This document shows, in pieces, positions 16,479 to 26,337 of a stretch of DNA of 55,094 nt. Numbering within the stretch: position 1 is the stretch's first letter; each line of letters opens with the position of its first letter. This DNA comes from Alphaproteobacteria bacterium UBA1301 (lineage in GTDB: Bacteria > Pseudomonadota > Alphaproteobacteria > Micropepsales > Micropepsaceae), in contig DBUB01000013.1 in assembly GCA_002307725.1 (NCBI GenBank), forward strand, positions 1 to 55,094, given 5' to 3'. The translations under genes and the position numbers were made by a program. Under the pieces are notes generated by a model. That model did not search any database. It had not been told where the DNA came from and saw only the letters and a list, made by a program, of their open reading frames with translations.

Positions 16479-18509
16479 ATGCAGGCGCAAGACGGCGCGA
16501 GTGATGAGTTGCCGGTTCACGCCCCGGAATACGTCGTCAAACGCAGCGGCGATCTGGTCGCGTTTGAGGCGGATAAAATTCGCTCCGCCATCGCGCGCGC
16601 TGGCAAGGCCACGGGCGAGATTGATCCCGTCGAAGCCCAGCTTCTGACCATTCAAACGGTGAAGGTTCTGAGCCATATGGTTCGGGGCGGCCAGCCGCAA
16701 GTGGAGCAGATTCAAGACATCGTCGAACAGGTGCTGATCAGCGCCAACCATTTTAAGACGGCACGCGCCTATATCGTCTATCGCGAACAGCACGCACGGC
16801 TGCGGCACGACCGCGAAACGGTGGTCAACGTCGGCTCCTCGATTAACGAATATCTCGACCGCAAAGACTGGCGCGTCAACGCCAATGCCAACCAGGGCTA
16901 TTCGCTGGGCGGGCTGATCCTCAACACCTCGGGCAAGGTGACGGCCAATTATTGGCTGAGCCACGTTTATCCGCCGGAGATTGGCCGCGCGCATCGCGAC
17001 GGCGATTATCACATCCATGATCTCGATATGCTGGCGGGCTATTGCGCCGGCTGGTCGCTGCGCACGCTTCTTACGGAAGGCTTCAACGGTGTGCCGGGTA
17101 AAGTCGAAGCCGGGCCGCCGAAGCATCTGTCGAGCGCCATCGGCCAGATCGTGAATTTTCTCGGTACCTTGCAGAACGAATGGGCCGGGGCGCAGGCCTT
17201 TTCGTCATTCGACACCTACATGGCGCCCTTCATTCGCATCGACAATCTCAGCTACGACGACGTGCGCCAGGGCATCCAGGAACTGGTCTACAATCTGAAT
17301 GTTCCGTCGCGCTGGGGCACCCAGACGCCGTTCTCCAATCTCACCTTCGATTGGACCTGTCCCGACGATTTGCGCGACCAGGTGCCGTTGATCGGCGGCA
17401 AGGAAGTGCCCTTCACCTACGGCGATCTGCAAGCCGAGATGGATATCATCAACCGCGCCTACATCGAAGTGATGACGGCGGGTGACGCCAAGGGACGCGT
17501 TTTCACCTTTCCAATCCCGACCTACAACATCACCAAGGATTTTCCCTGGGAGAGCGAAAACGCCGAGCTGCTGTTCGAGATGACGGCGAAATACGGCCTG
17601 CCGTATTTCCAGAACTTTCTCAATTCCGATCTCACACCCAATATGGTGCGCTCGATGTGCTGCCGCTTGCAGCTCGACTTGCGCGAACTCCTCAAGCGCG
17701 GCAACGGGTTGTTCGGCAGCGCCGAGCAGACCGGATCGGTGGGCGTGGTGACGATCAACTGCGCCCGGCTCGGATTCGTTCATCGCGGTGATGAAGCGGC
17801 GCTGCTGGCGAGGCTGGATGCACTGCTCGATCTCGGGCGCGACAGCCTCGAAATCAAGCGCAAGGTGATCCAGCGCTACATGGACGGCGGATTGTTCCCG
17901 TACACCAAGCGTTACCTGGGCACGTTGCGCAACCATTTTTCCACTCTCGGCGTCAATGGCATCAACGAGATGATCCGTAATTTCACCGCCGATGCGGAGA
18001 ACATCACGACGGAATGGGGCCACAGCTTTGCGCTTCGTTTCCTCGACCATATCCGCGCGCGTATGACTCAGTTTCAGGAAGAAACCGGCCATCTTTACAA
18101 TCTGGAGGCCACGCCGGCGGAAGGGACCACGTATCGCTTCGCCCGCGAGGATCGCAAACGCTTTCCGGGCATTCTGCAGGCGGGCACGCCCGACAAACCG
18201 TATTACACGAACTCCAGCCAATTGCCGGTGGGCTTCACCGATGATCCGTTCGAGGCGCTCGATCGCCAGGACGATCTGCAGCGCAAATACACCGGCGGTA
18301 CCGTGCTGCATCTTTACATGGGCGAGCGCATCTCCTCGGCCGCGGCCTGCATGAAGCTGGTACGCCGGGCGCTGGAACGCTTCCGCCTGCCGTACATCAC
18401 CGTGACGCCGACCTTCTCGATTTGTCCCAAGCACGGCTATCTCGATGGCGAACACGAATTCTGCCCCAAATGCGATGCCGAAGTATTGGCGCGCAAGGCA
18501 GCTCAATGA
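16479..18509 (+). CDS. nrdD: anaerobic ribonucleoside-triphosphate reductase, catalytic part without the glycyl-radical loop
   Basis: The 676-residue protein is the large part of class III ribonucleotide reductase, which makes dNTPs without oxygen. It has an N-terminal ATP-cone (about 15-110, VKRSGDLVAFEADKIRSAI), the ten-stranded barrel with the LGGLILNTSGKV and YHIHDLD segments, the KRGNGLFG region, and near the C-terminus a zinc knuckle (CPKH at 649-652, CPKC at 662-665). It then stops at residue 676 without the RVxGY glycyl-radical motif, which is encoded by the next, overlapping ORF. The ATG at 16479 follows AAGAGGG. It is controlled by the cobalamin riboswitch upstream. Confidence 0.92.
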   Translation: MQAQDGASDELPVHAPEYVVKRSGDLVAFEADKIRSAIARAGKATGEIDPVEAQLLTIQTVKVLSHMVRGGQPQVEQIQDIVEQVLISANHFKTARAYIVYREQHARLRHDRETVVNVGSSINEYLDRKDWRVNANANQGYSLGGLILNTSGKVTANYWLSHVYPPEIGRAHRDGDYHIHDLDMLAGYCAGWSLRTLLTEGFNGVPGKVEAGPPKHLSSAIGQIVNFLGTLQNEWAGAQAFSSFDTYMAPFIRIDNLSYDDVRQGIQELVYNLNVPSRWGTQTPFSNLTFDWTCPDDLRDQVPLIGGKEVPFTYGDLQAEMDIINRAYIEVMTAGDAKGRVFTFPIPTYNITKDFPWESENAELLFEMTAKYGLPYFQNFLNSDLTPNMVRSMCCRLQLDLRELLKRGNGLFGSAEQTGSVGVVTINCARLGFVHRGDEAALLARLDALLDLGRDSLEIKRKVIQRYMDGGLFPYTKRYLGTLRNHFSTLGVNGINEMIRNFTADAENITTEWGHSFALRFLDHIRARMTQFQEETGHLYNLEATPAEGTTYRFAREDRKRFPGILQAGTPDKPYYTNSSQLPVGFTDDPFEALDRQDDLQRKYTGGTVLHLYMGERISSAAACMKLVRRALERFRLPYITVTPTFSICPKHGYLDGEHEFCPKCDAEVLARKAAQ

Positions 18510-18691
18510 AAGGCGAGGATGATATGGACCAGCAAGAAACCCAGGTAAGCGAGCTTAAAGACGACGAACGCCAGCGCTGCGAAGTGTGGACGCGGGTAAT
18601 GGGCTATCACCGTCCGGTGTCGTCGTTCAACAAAGGCAAACAGGGCGAATTCGCGGAACGCGTTTGCTTCCGCGAACCCCACGATGACTGA
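18506..18691 (+). CDS. separate glycyl-radical subunit of class III ribonucleotide reductase
   Basis: This 61-residue ORF overlaps the nrdD stop (ATGA at 18506-18509) and is in a different frame. Its middle, ERQRCEVWTRVMGYHRPVSS, is the C-terminal glycyl-radical loop normally found at the end of NrdD, with radical Gly33 in RVMGY; FNKGKQGEFAERVCF follows as in full-length enzymes. A second ATG at 18524 has a good ribosome site (AAAGGCGAGG) and would give 55 residues. It overlaps nrdG by eight bases. Either the enzyme works with a separate radical subunit or a -1 frameshift joins the parts; the overlap and its own ribosome site favour a separate protein. Confidence 0.85.
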   Translation: MKGEDDMDQQETQVSELKDDERQRCEVWTRVMGYHRPVSSFNKGKQGEFAERVCFREPHDD

Positions 18692-19352
18692 CCTTAGGGT
18701 CGGCGGACTGGCGCGGCTGTCGAGTTGCGACTGGCCGGGAGAGCTTGTGGCCACGGTGTTCTGTCAGGGTTGTTCCTGGCGCTGCCCCTATTGCCATAAC
18801 CCTGCGCTGCTGCCGCCGGTGGGCGAAACCGCGGTGTCCTGGAGTGAGGTGCGGGCCTTCCTAGCGACGCGGCGCGGTTTGCTCGATGGGGTCGTGTTCT
18901 CGGGCGGCGAACCCTTGCTGCAACAGGCGCTGGGCGAGGCCATGCAGGATGCCAGCGCGATGGGATTCCGTATTGGGCTTCATACCGGTGGGCCGGTACC
19001 GTCGCGCTTCGCCGAGGTGCTGCCGATGGCCGATTGGGTCGGGTTCGACGTCAAGGCGCCGTTCGACGACTACGCGCGGATTACCGGTGTTGACGGCAGC
19101 GGTAAGCACGCCCGCGATAGCCTGAAAGCCCTGATTGCCAGCGGCATCTCGTATGAGGTGCGTACAACCGTCCATCCCAAAATTTTCAGCGCCGAAATGC
19201 TGGTGCAGATGGCGCAGGAATTGGCCGGGCTTGGGGTGTCGCACTGGGTTTTGCAGCAAGCCCGGGGCCCTTCGCTGCCCCCGGACTCCTATGACGAAAA
19301 TCTGCTCAGCAGACTCGAACAGCACCTCGCGCAGGTCGCCTGGCGGCGATAG
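18684..19352 (+). CDS. nrdG: anaerobic ribonucleotide reductase activating protein (radical SAM)
   Basis: The 222-residue protein has the radical-SAM cysteine motif C30-x3-C34-x2-C37 (CSWRCPYC), preceded by an extra Cys27, then the GGEP-type segment FSGGEPLLQ. It reductively cleaves S-adenosylmethionine to generate the glycyl radical on the reductase subunit, here presumably on Gly33 of the adjacent small ORF. The sequence is closer to the longer NrdG2-type activases than to E. coli NrdG. Its start overlaps the small ORF, completing a three-gene unit under the riboswitch. Its stop lies seven bases from the convergent trpB. Confidence 0.9.
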   Translation: MTDLRVGGLARLSSCDWPGELVATVFCQGCSWRCPYCHNPALLPPVGETAVSWSEVRAFLATRRGLLDGVVFSGGEPLLQQALGEAMQDASAMGFRIGLHTGGPVPSRFAEVLPMADWVGFDVKAPFDDYARITGVDGSGKHARDSLKALIASGISYEVRTTVHPKIFSAEMLVQMAQELAGLGVSHWVLQQARGPSLPPDSYDENLLSRLEQHLAQVAWRR

Positions 19353-19358
19353 ACGCCG

Positions 19359-20561
<1,203 letters not shown>

Positions 20562-20713
20562 TGTTTCCGGCGGCTGCAAGACCGCCGCTCCCCGCATGAT
20601 TATTACCAGGATGCTTCAGGGCGAAGGTGATTAATGTCAATTGCGCCAAATAGCCGGGGGCAATTAAGTCGTCCGGTGCTTTCCGCCCAGGGGCTGGTTT
20701 GGTATGGTCGGAC

Positions 20714-21232
20714 ATGTCTCCGATCTATCCCAGCCACCTGATCCGCCACGTTTTGTGGCGCGGCGAACAACTGTTGGTCCGCCCGGTGCGGGTCGAAGAT
20801 GTGGCCGGGTACATGGCGGCAGCCACGCATTGCAGTCTCGAAGACATCAGTGCCCGGCTGTTGCGCGGCATCCGCGCGGTGTCGCAGCAGCTCATCGCCC
20901 GCTTCACCGAGATCGACTACGAGCAGACCATGGCCTTTGTCGCCGAAGGCATGAAGGGCGACATTCTGGCGTGCACGCGGCTGGTCCGCGATGCCTGCAA
21001 CAAAAGCGCCGAATACGCCATCATCGTCCGCACCGATTTGCAGCGCCAAGGCCTCGGCACCCTGATGCAGACCATGCTGCTCGACTATGCCACCGGTCTC
21101 GGTCTCGACGAGGTCTGGGGCTTGATCGATACCGAGAACCGCAAGGCCCTCGGCCTGATGGACCGCCTCGGCTTTACCCGCAGCTTCCACATCGATCTGC
21201 CGTTCGTGCGTGTGGCCAAAGCGCTAGGGTAG
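20714..21232 (+). CDS. GNAT-family acetyltransferase
   Basis: This 172-residue protein has the GNAT acetyl-CoA loop RTDLQRQGLGTLM (R/Q-x-x-G-x-G/A), preceded by the AEYAIIV strand and followed by the LDYATGLGLDEVWGLIDTEN block typical of the N-acetyltransferase fold. It resembles the GNAT domain found at the C-terminus of acyl-CoA synthetase-like protein acetyltransferases (PatZ type), but here it stands alone. The acceptor is unknown. It is divergent from trpB with about 150 bp between. The ATG at 20714 is chosen over a GTG/ATG a few codons upstream. Confidence 0.75.
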   Translation: MSPIYPSHLIRHVLWRGEQLLVRPVRVEDVAGYMAAATHCSLEDISARLLRGIRAVSQQLIARFTEIDYEQTMAFVAEGMKGDILACTRLVRDACNKSAEYAIIVRTDLQRQGLGTLMQTMLLDYATGLGLDEVWGLIDTENRKALGLMDRLGFTRSFHIDLPFVRVAKALG

Positions 21233-21539
21233 GGGTTTCGGCAAGATAATTGTTTTGCGGAATCGCGCTCACCCCCGGGGAGAGGTAGAGCGAAGCGCGT
21301 CCAGACAAATACGAAAAACGCGAATTCAATTCGGCATTTTTGGGGTTAAGCGCAAGCTGAACCACGATAATCGCCTTGCAACTCCGGCTGCCAAAACGGC
21401 TGCGGAAGTGGCATGCGCGTGGCAAACTTCCAGAATCGAATTCGAATCGTTCTAAACGGCGCCGCGCGCGATTTGCAAACGCGGCGCAATCACGTCTTCA
21501 CCAGCGCGATCAAACAGCCCCATCGATATGGGAAGCGGG

Positions 21540-21843
21540 TCGGGTAAATTCAAGCGGTGCGGCAACCTCCGGGAGCCTGGCCGAGACGGCGCCTTATTTC
21601 ATATGCTTGGCCGTCATCATCTCGGTGGCAGGACTGTCGAGCCCGCTCACGCGGCTGGCGGCGATGGTGTTTGTGGTGCTGCGCATTCTGTATTGGCCGC
21701 TCTACGCATTCGGCGTGCCTTATGTGCGCGGACTGGTTTGGACGGCATCGTTTGTCGCCCTGTGCTTCATGGCAGGTGCGGCGGCAGCGGCCATATCATG
21801 GCATGACGTACTCACGGCCGTTTGGGCCGCGGGGCGGTCGTGA
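21540..21843 (+). pseudogene. 3' remnant of a MAPEG-family membrane protein gene
   Basis: The frame encodes a C-terminal MAPEG-like portion: SLAETAPYFICLAVIISVAGL, SPLTRLAAMVFVVLRILYWPLYAFGVPYVRGLVWTA (residues not all contiguous in the family match) and a last hydrophobic segment. The first transmembrane helix and the conserved head of the family are missing; the sequence upstream in the same frame is basic and low in hydrophobicity. This suggests a truncated gene. From 21233 to 21540 I see no gene, only somewhat A/T-rich sequence. A short functional membrane protein is a less likely reading. Confidence 0.5.
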
Positions 21844-21891
21844 TGACGTCAGCCCGCCAGCCGCCGGAATTTTCGGAAATTCCCGGAACGG

Positions 21892-23535
21892 TTACACCAA
21901 TCCCTTGCCCATGATCTTCAGCGCGACGCCGTAGGCATGACTGGCCCTGAGCGGCACCGTGACGTGCAAACCTTTGTCATCCTGCTTAAACGTCAGCGGC
22001 GCCTTGGAGCCAACCACTTCCACCCGGGATACCTTGGCAAAGGCCAAGCTCTTCAGGGTCATCGTTTCGGTTTCCGGCTTGCCCAGAGTCATCGCATAAA
22101 GCGCGCCTGCCTTGGTGGTGAAGCGGATGTCTTCAGCCGTGAAAGGTTTCATCGCCTGTTCGCCGAATTGGCCCGAAACGACTTGGGTGGGGCCTTCGCC
22201 GGCGATCCGCCATGGCCGTGTGCCGTAAATGGCCTCCGAGAAACGTGCCATCCAGGAGGCAATGCCCTCGACGATCGCGACTTCTTTTTCGTCGATCGAG
22301 CCGTCACCGCGCATCGGCACACTAAGCAACAGGTTGCCGTTCTTGGATACGACTTCACACAGCCGATGAATGACCGAAGCCGCACTCTTGTAGGTGTTAT
22401 TCTCGTAGATTTTCTGGCTGTAGAACCACTCGCCGAGGCAGGTATCAGTCTGCCACGGCAACGGCTCGATAGCGGAGCGGTAGCCGAGCTCCACATCTTC
22501 CACCACGGCCGGGCGGTGCTGCGGCATCGCGTTCTTGATGGTGAGGACGGCGTCCAGCTTACCGTGCCACTTGATTGATGAGTTGTAGTAGTGGGCGGCG
22601 ATGTCGAGGCCGGTCTGGCCGAGTGGCAGATCGAAATCGTCAAAATAGAGAAGATCGGGCTGATAGCTGTCGATCAGATCCTTGCAGCGCAGGAACCAGT
22701 TGCGCACGAAAGCCGGATCGGCGATCGGCGGATATTCGTCCCAGATGCGATCGTTCATCTGGTGCCACTGCTCCATTTCCGCAATGGAGGAAATGCCGTC
22801 CGGCATCGGCATAATCGGCTTTCCATACAGTGCCCGCGGATCAAGCCCTTCCCACCACTTGCCCTTGCCCATTTCCTTGGTGAGTTTGAACGCGTCATAA
22901 CGCTCACCCCGGCGCGGACCTTCGGCATCATAGCCGTAAGCAGTCTGGAACCAGTGCCACGCATGGGCCGAATGGTTGGTGACGGCGAATTTCAGGCCGC
23001 GGGCGCGCGCCGCCTTGGCGTAAATGCCGACGACGTCTTTCTTCGGCCCCATCCGCACCGAGTTCCAGGGCTGATATTTGGAATTCCAGGAATCGAAATT
23101 GTCGTGGTGGTTCGCCAGAACGGTGAAGTATTTGGCGCCGGCTCGCTTGTAGAGATCGAGTTGCGCTTCCGGATCCCACTTTTCGCCCGTCCATCGGGGC
23201 AGGTAATCGATGAACCCGGTATCGGCCGGATGGCCATAGGTCTTGACGTGATGTTTGTAAGCGGACGAGCCTTGAATATACATCACGCGGGCATGCCAAT
23301 CGCCGGTCGCGCCGACACATTGCGGCCCCCAATGCGCCCACAGGCCGAATTTGGCATCGCGAAACCATTCCGGGGCTTTGTAGCCACCGACCAGCGATTC
23401 CCAAGTCGGCGAGAACGGGCCGCTGGCGATCTCCGGCGTGTCGGCTGCGTGTGCCGTTCCCGGCAAGGCAGATGCAAACCCAAGGGTCGCCGCGCCTTTG
23501 AACAAGGTCCGTTTGGTAATTCTGTTCGTGCTCAT
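21892..23535 (-). CDS. alpha-L-fucosidase (GH29), exported
   Basis: The 547-residue enzyme starts at an ATG with GGGAGGG upstream and has a Tat-like signal (TKRTLFKGAATLGFASALPG, ending near residue 31). The catalytic domain follows: WFRDAKFGLWAHWGP near its start, TVLANHHDNFDSWNSKYQPW, AVTNHSAHAWHW, and the nucleophile segment QPDLLYFDDFDLP. These features fit GH29 fucosidases, which release fucose from plant or host glycans. A beta-sandwich tail (about 440-547) ends the protein. No transporter for fucose is adjacent; the next reverse gene upstream is a TPR protein. The substrate linkage is not determined. Confidence 0.85.
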   Translation of the reverse strand: MSTNRITKRTLFKGAATLGFASALPGTAHAADTPEIASGPFSPTWESLVGGYKAPEWFRDAKFGLWAHWGPQCVGATGDWHARVMYIQGSSAYKHHVKTYGHPADTGFIDYLPRWTGEKWDPEAQLDLYKRAGAKYFTVLANHHDNFDSWNSKYQPWNSVRMGPKKDVVGIYAKAARARGLKFAVTNHSAHAWHWFQTAYGYDAEGPRRGERYDAFKLTKEMGKGKWWEGLDPRALYGKPIMPMPDGISSIAEMEQWHQMNDRIWDEYPPIADPAFVRNWFLRCKDLIDSYQPDLLYFDDFDLPLGQTGLDIAAHYYNSSIKWHGKLDAVLTIKNAMPQHRPAVVEDVELGYRSAIEPLPWQTDTCLGEWFYSQKIYENNTYKSAASVIHRLCEVVSKNGNLLLSVPMRGDGSIDEKEVAIVEGIASWMARFSEAIYGTRPWRIAGEGPTQVVSGQFGEQAMKPFTAEDIRFTTKAGALYAMTLGKPETETMTLKSLAFAKVSRVEVVGSKAPLTFKQDDKGLHVTVPLRASHAYGVALKIMGKGLV

Positions 23536-23740
23536 CCGAATTCCCTCCCGGGCAGCGGTGGCCGCCGCCTTATTTGTTTGGCGGGAAGAATACGGTCTGG
23601 AACACTGCAATAGAATGGCGAATATTTACTTGATGATGGATATTACTGACCTCACGTGAGTGTGATCTGGTGCCGGAATTCAGAATACTCGGGATATCAT
23701 ACAAAAATGCTGGATGGCCGTGCCCGAAATCTGGAAATCT

Positions 23741-23828
23741 GGGACATAATACTTAACTCAAATAGTCCGGGTGGCCGGGTCCAGACGTTGCCTTCGGTTA
23801 CGTCTCGGCAAATGAGCCCGGCCGCGAT
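23741..23828. repeat. dispersed repeat related to 30674-30758
   Basis: About 88 bases share a common core with 30674-30758: an ATACTTAA(C/T)TCAA stretch, then GGTGGCCGGGTCCAG, a variable middle and a closing GCCCGGCC segment that can pair with the first GGCCGGG. It lies in the 322-bp gap between the GH29 gene and the TPR gene, which otherwise holds the GH29 leader (23536-23560) and nothing I can identify. Confidence 0.45.
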
Positions 23829-23857
23829 GGTGCGCCGCTTTGTCCGGCTGCGCTGCG

Positions 23858-25636
23858 CTACGCTATCCGCCCGGCGGTGAAATCGTGGTGTTGCAGGCAT
23901 TCGGCCACTTCGGCGATGACGCCGTCCCAGTCGCCAGCGGCGCGCTGGCGGAACAGACGTGCCGTCGGATACCAAGGGCTGTCGCTGCGGTCGAGCAGGA
24001 ATCGCCAATCGGCCGGCTGGGGCAACAGGATCCAGACCAGTTTGGCCATGGCGCCCGCGATATGCGCCACGGCGGTGTCGATGGAGATCACCAAATCCAT
24101 CGCGTCGATCAGGGCCGCGGCATCGGCAAAATCGTTTTGCTCCTCGCCATGCAGCTGCAGCCGTGCGGCGAGCGGGTGTGCCGCATCCGCAGGGAAGGTG
24201 TCTTTTTGCAGGCTGTGGAATTCGAAGGGTAGCGCCAAAAGCGGCGCCAGGGCAGCAAGCGAAAAACTACGCTGATGGTCGTCGGCCTCTTTGCCGCGCG
24301 ACCACACCAGCCCGATACGCGGCCGCGCGGCCGGGCCGAGACGCTGCGCCACCCGCGCGCGCCGATCGGGATCGGCAAATAGATAGGGCACTTCGCCCGG
24401 AATGGTCGCCAGCGTCGTTGCGAAGGCGAGTGGCAGGCTCATCACCGGGCAATGCAGGTCGAAGCCGGGCAGCGGCGTTCCCCATGCGACGAAAGCGTAA
24501 TCGCCCTTGAGCGAGGCCAGCAGCGGTAACAGCCGCGGACGTGCCTCCACCACCACCTTACCGCCGAGCGCGGCGATCTTCGGCAGATAACGGCAGACCT
24601 GGACGGCATCGCCGAAACCCTGTTCGGTATGCACCAACAGCGTCTTGCCGGCGAGCGGCTCGCCGGTCCACTGCGGCTGAGAGAAGTGGCGATCTTCGCG
24701 CAGGCCGCGCGGGGTTTTTCTGCGCCATTCGTACAGCCTGAAGCCTTCGGCCAGTTCGCCGCGCGTCAGTTTCAGCAAGCCCTTGTTTGTCTGCGCATCG
24801 GCCATGTCGGGCGCCAGCGCGATGGCACGGTTGAATTCTTCCAACGCTTCATCGAGGCGCATCAGATTGTGCAACACGTTGCCGCGGTTGCAGTGGGCGA
24901 TGGCGTGGTCCGGCTGCAACGCCAGCGCCCGGTCGAGGCTCGTCAAGGCCTCGTCGAGGCGATTGAGGTTGAGCAGCGCGGGACCGCGGCCGCAATGCGC
25001 ATCGGCGTTATTGGGATCGAGGCCGACGGCGCGATCGAAACACGCTAGCGCCTCTGCCGGTCGCGCCAGCTCGTTCAGCACGGTGCCGCGGTTGACCAGT
25101 GCGGCGACATAGGTCGGGTTGAGTGCCTGCGCGCGATCAAACGCGGCCAGGGCTTCTTCCGGCCGGCCGTTCAACCGCAGGATATTGCCGCGGTTGTTAT
25201 GCGCCTCGACGTAATTTGGCGCCAAGGCGATGGCGCGGTCGAAGCTGATCAGCGCGTCATCCGTCCGCCCCAGTGCGGACAGCGTCGTGCCGCGGTTGTT
25301 GTACGCCGTCGCGTAACCGGGCGTGAGCCCTACGGCGCCATCATAGGCCGCGAGCGCTTCGTCGTATCGCGAGAGGCTATGCAATGCGACGCCGAGGTTG
25401 CACAGCGCGCGCGGCTGGCCCGGTAGCAACCGCAAGGTTTCCGTCAAATGCTGCACGGCTGCTTCAGCGTGTCCCATCTGAATTTGGGCCGATCCCAGCA
25501 GAAACAGCAATTGCGGATGGGACGGGGCGGTTTCCAAAAGCTGCCGGTAGATCGCCACGGCTCGCTCGATGTCGCCCGCCTGGTGCAGTGCCATGGCGCG
25601 TTGCAGGTCATTGGGAAAGGAACTTGGATTTGCCAT
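23858..25636 (-). CDS. TPR-repeat glycosyltransferase-like protein
   Basis: The 592-residue protein has about eight tetratricopeptide repeats (residues ~9-290; repeated forms such as AYNNRGTTLSALGRTDDAL and AHCNRGNVLHNLMRLDEAL). A C-terminal domain (about 300-580) follows with LVHTEQGFGDAVQVCRYLP, RIGLVWSRGKEADDHQRS and DLVISIDTAVAHIAGAM, typical of ADP-heptose/SPINDLY-like GT-B glycosyltransferase folds. Such proteins often glycosylate proteins such as flagellin or surface polymers. The acceptor is unknown. It follows the DUF6165 gene by 16 bases, and that pairing is known in this family. Confidence 0.8.
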   Translation of the reverse strand: MANPSSFPNDLQRAMALHQAGDIERAVAIYRQLLETAPSHPQLLFLLGSAQIQMGHAEAAVQHLTETLRLLPGQPRALCNLGVALHSLSRYDEALAAYDGAVGLTPGYATAYNNRGTTLSALGRTDDALISFDRAIALAPNYVEAHNNRGNILRLNGRPEEALAAFDRAQALNPTYVAALVNRGTVLNELARPAEALACFDRAVGLDPNNADAHCGRGPALLNLNRLDEALTSLDRALALQPDHAIAHCNRGNVLHNLMRLDEALEEFNRAIALAPDMADAQTNKGLLKLTRGELAEGFRLYEWRRKTPRGLREDRHFSQPQWTGEPLAGKTLLVHTEQGFGDAVQVCRYLPKIAALGGKVVVEARPRLLPLLASLKGDYAFVAWGTPLPGFDLHCPVMSLPLAFATTLATIPGEVPYLFADPDRRARVAQRLGPAARPRIGLVWSRGKEADDHQRSFSLAALAPLLALPFEFHSLQKDTFPADAAHPLAARLQLHGEEQNDFADAAALIDAMDLVISIDTAVAHIAGAMAKLVWILLPQPADWRFLLDRSDSPWYPTARLFRQRAAGDWDGVIAEVAECLQHHDFTAGRIA

Positions 25637-25652
25637 TCAGATCGGCGCGCCC

Positions 25653-26027
25653 TTAATAAGCCGCGTAGGATTTTTCTTCCATCAAGGCGCTGCCGCAGCA
25701 CTCGTTGATCGCCCGCTTGAGGGCCGAACGCCGGTCGTTCTGCCGGTAGATCGCGCGCGCCAGCGCGACGAAGCTTGGCCCGAAATCCTGCCTGCGCTCA
25801 TGCTCACGGATGCCGTCTTCGCTTTGCCAAAGCTGGGCATTGACTGCTTTCAACTCCGTCACCAGCGCCGCGAGCTTTTCCGCCACAATCGTGTCGCGCA
25901 GGCGGCACAAGTCTTCGTATTCGCGCCTCAGATGAAGCAGCTTTTCGGGAGGAGCGATCCGTTCGAGCTTGATTTCGATAATGGTCAGCCTGTCGAATAA
26001 CTCGCCGGGCGAAATATCGATCTTCAC
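25653..26027 (-). CDS. DUF6165 family protein
   Basis: This 124-residue, largely helical protein matches DUF6165: KIDISPGELFDRLTIIEIK at the start and FVALARAIYRQNDRR, then EEKSYAAY at the end. The GTG at 26027 is preferred because it has a strong ribosome site (AAAGGTGG) and gives the usual family start; an upstream frame would add 11 residues. It lies immediately upstream of the TPR-glycosyltransferase gene on the same strand and is probably co-transcribed. The family often accompanies glycosyltransferase-like genes; its role is unknown. Confidence 0.8.
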   Translation of the reverse strand: MKIDISPGELFDRLTIIEIKLERIAPPEKLLHLRREYEDLCRLRDTIVAEKLAALVTELKAVNAQLWQSEDGIREHERRQDFGPSFVALARAIYRQNDRRSALKRAINECCGSALMEEKSYAAY

Positions 26028-26337
26028 GGGCCACCTTTCCGCCGCCAATCTCTGTTTCAAACATGCTATATATTTGAACGCGTTACAACGCGCCTCGGAT
26101 TATGTCACGGCGCTGCCGTCAACCCGCGATCGCGCCCGAAATCCCGGCACCCGGTACGCGTCCAGCAGCGACTTTCTATCCGGCTGATTTTCCATGCCCG
26201 AAAACGTGACACATTTCCAGACCCCAGAAAACCTCAAATAGTCCAGCATTCAAGCCGTTTTCAGGCTCTCAGCCCCCGTTTCTACCCACCTTTTTCCGCG
26301 AAGAGCCATAAAGTATAGTGTCCCCATAATTACATAA
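26028..26337. other. 310-bp intergenic region without a visible gene
   Basis: This stretch lies between the leader of the DUF6165 gene and the end of the convergent-side phosphodiesterase gene; both are on the reverse strand. It is A/T-richer than its flanks, with GCTATATATT near 26065 that could be a -10 region for the DUF6165 operon. I see no ORF with coding character, no RNA gene and no strong hairpin. Confidence 0.5.

Noticed and set aside
18506..18691. Simple sequencing frameshift in nrdD
   Set aside because: Not fully excluded, but the stop-start overlap and a good ribosome site before the second ATG favour two genes; kept as a finding with this alternative stated.
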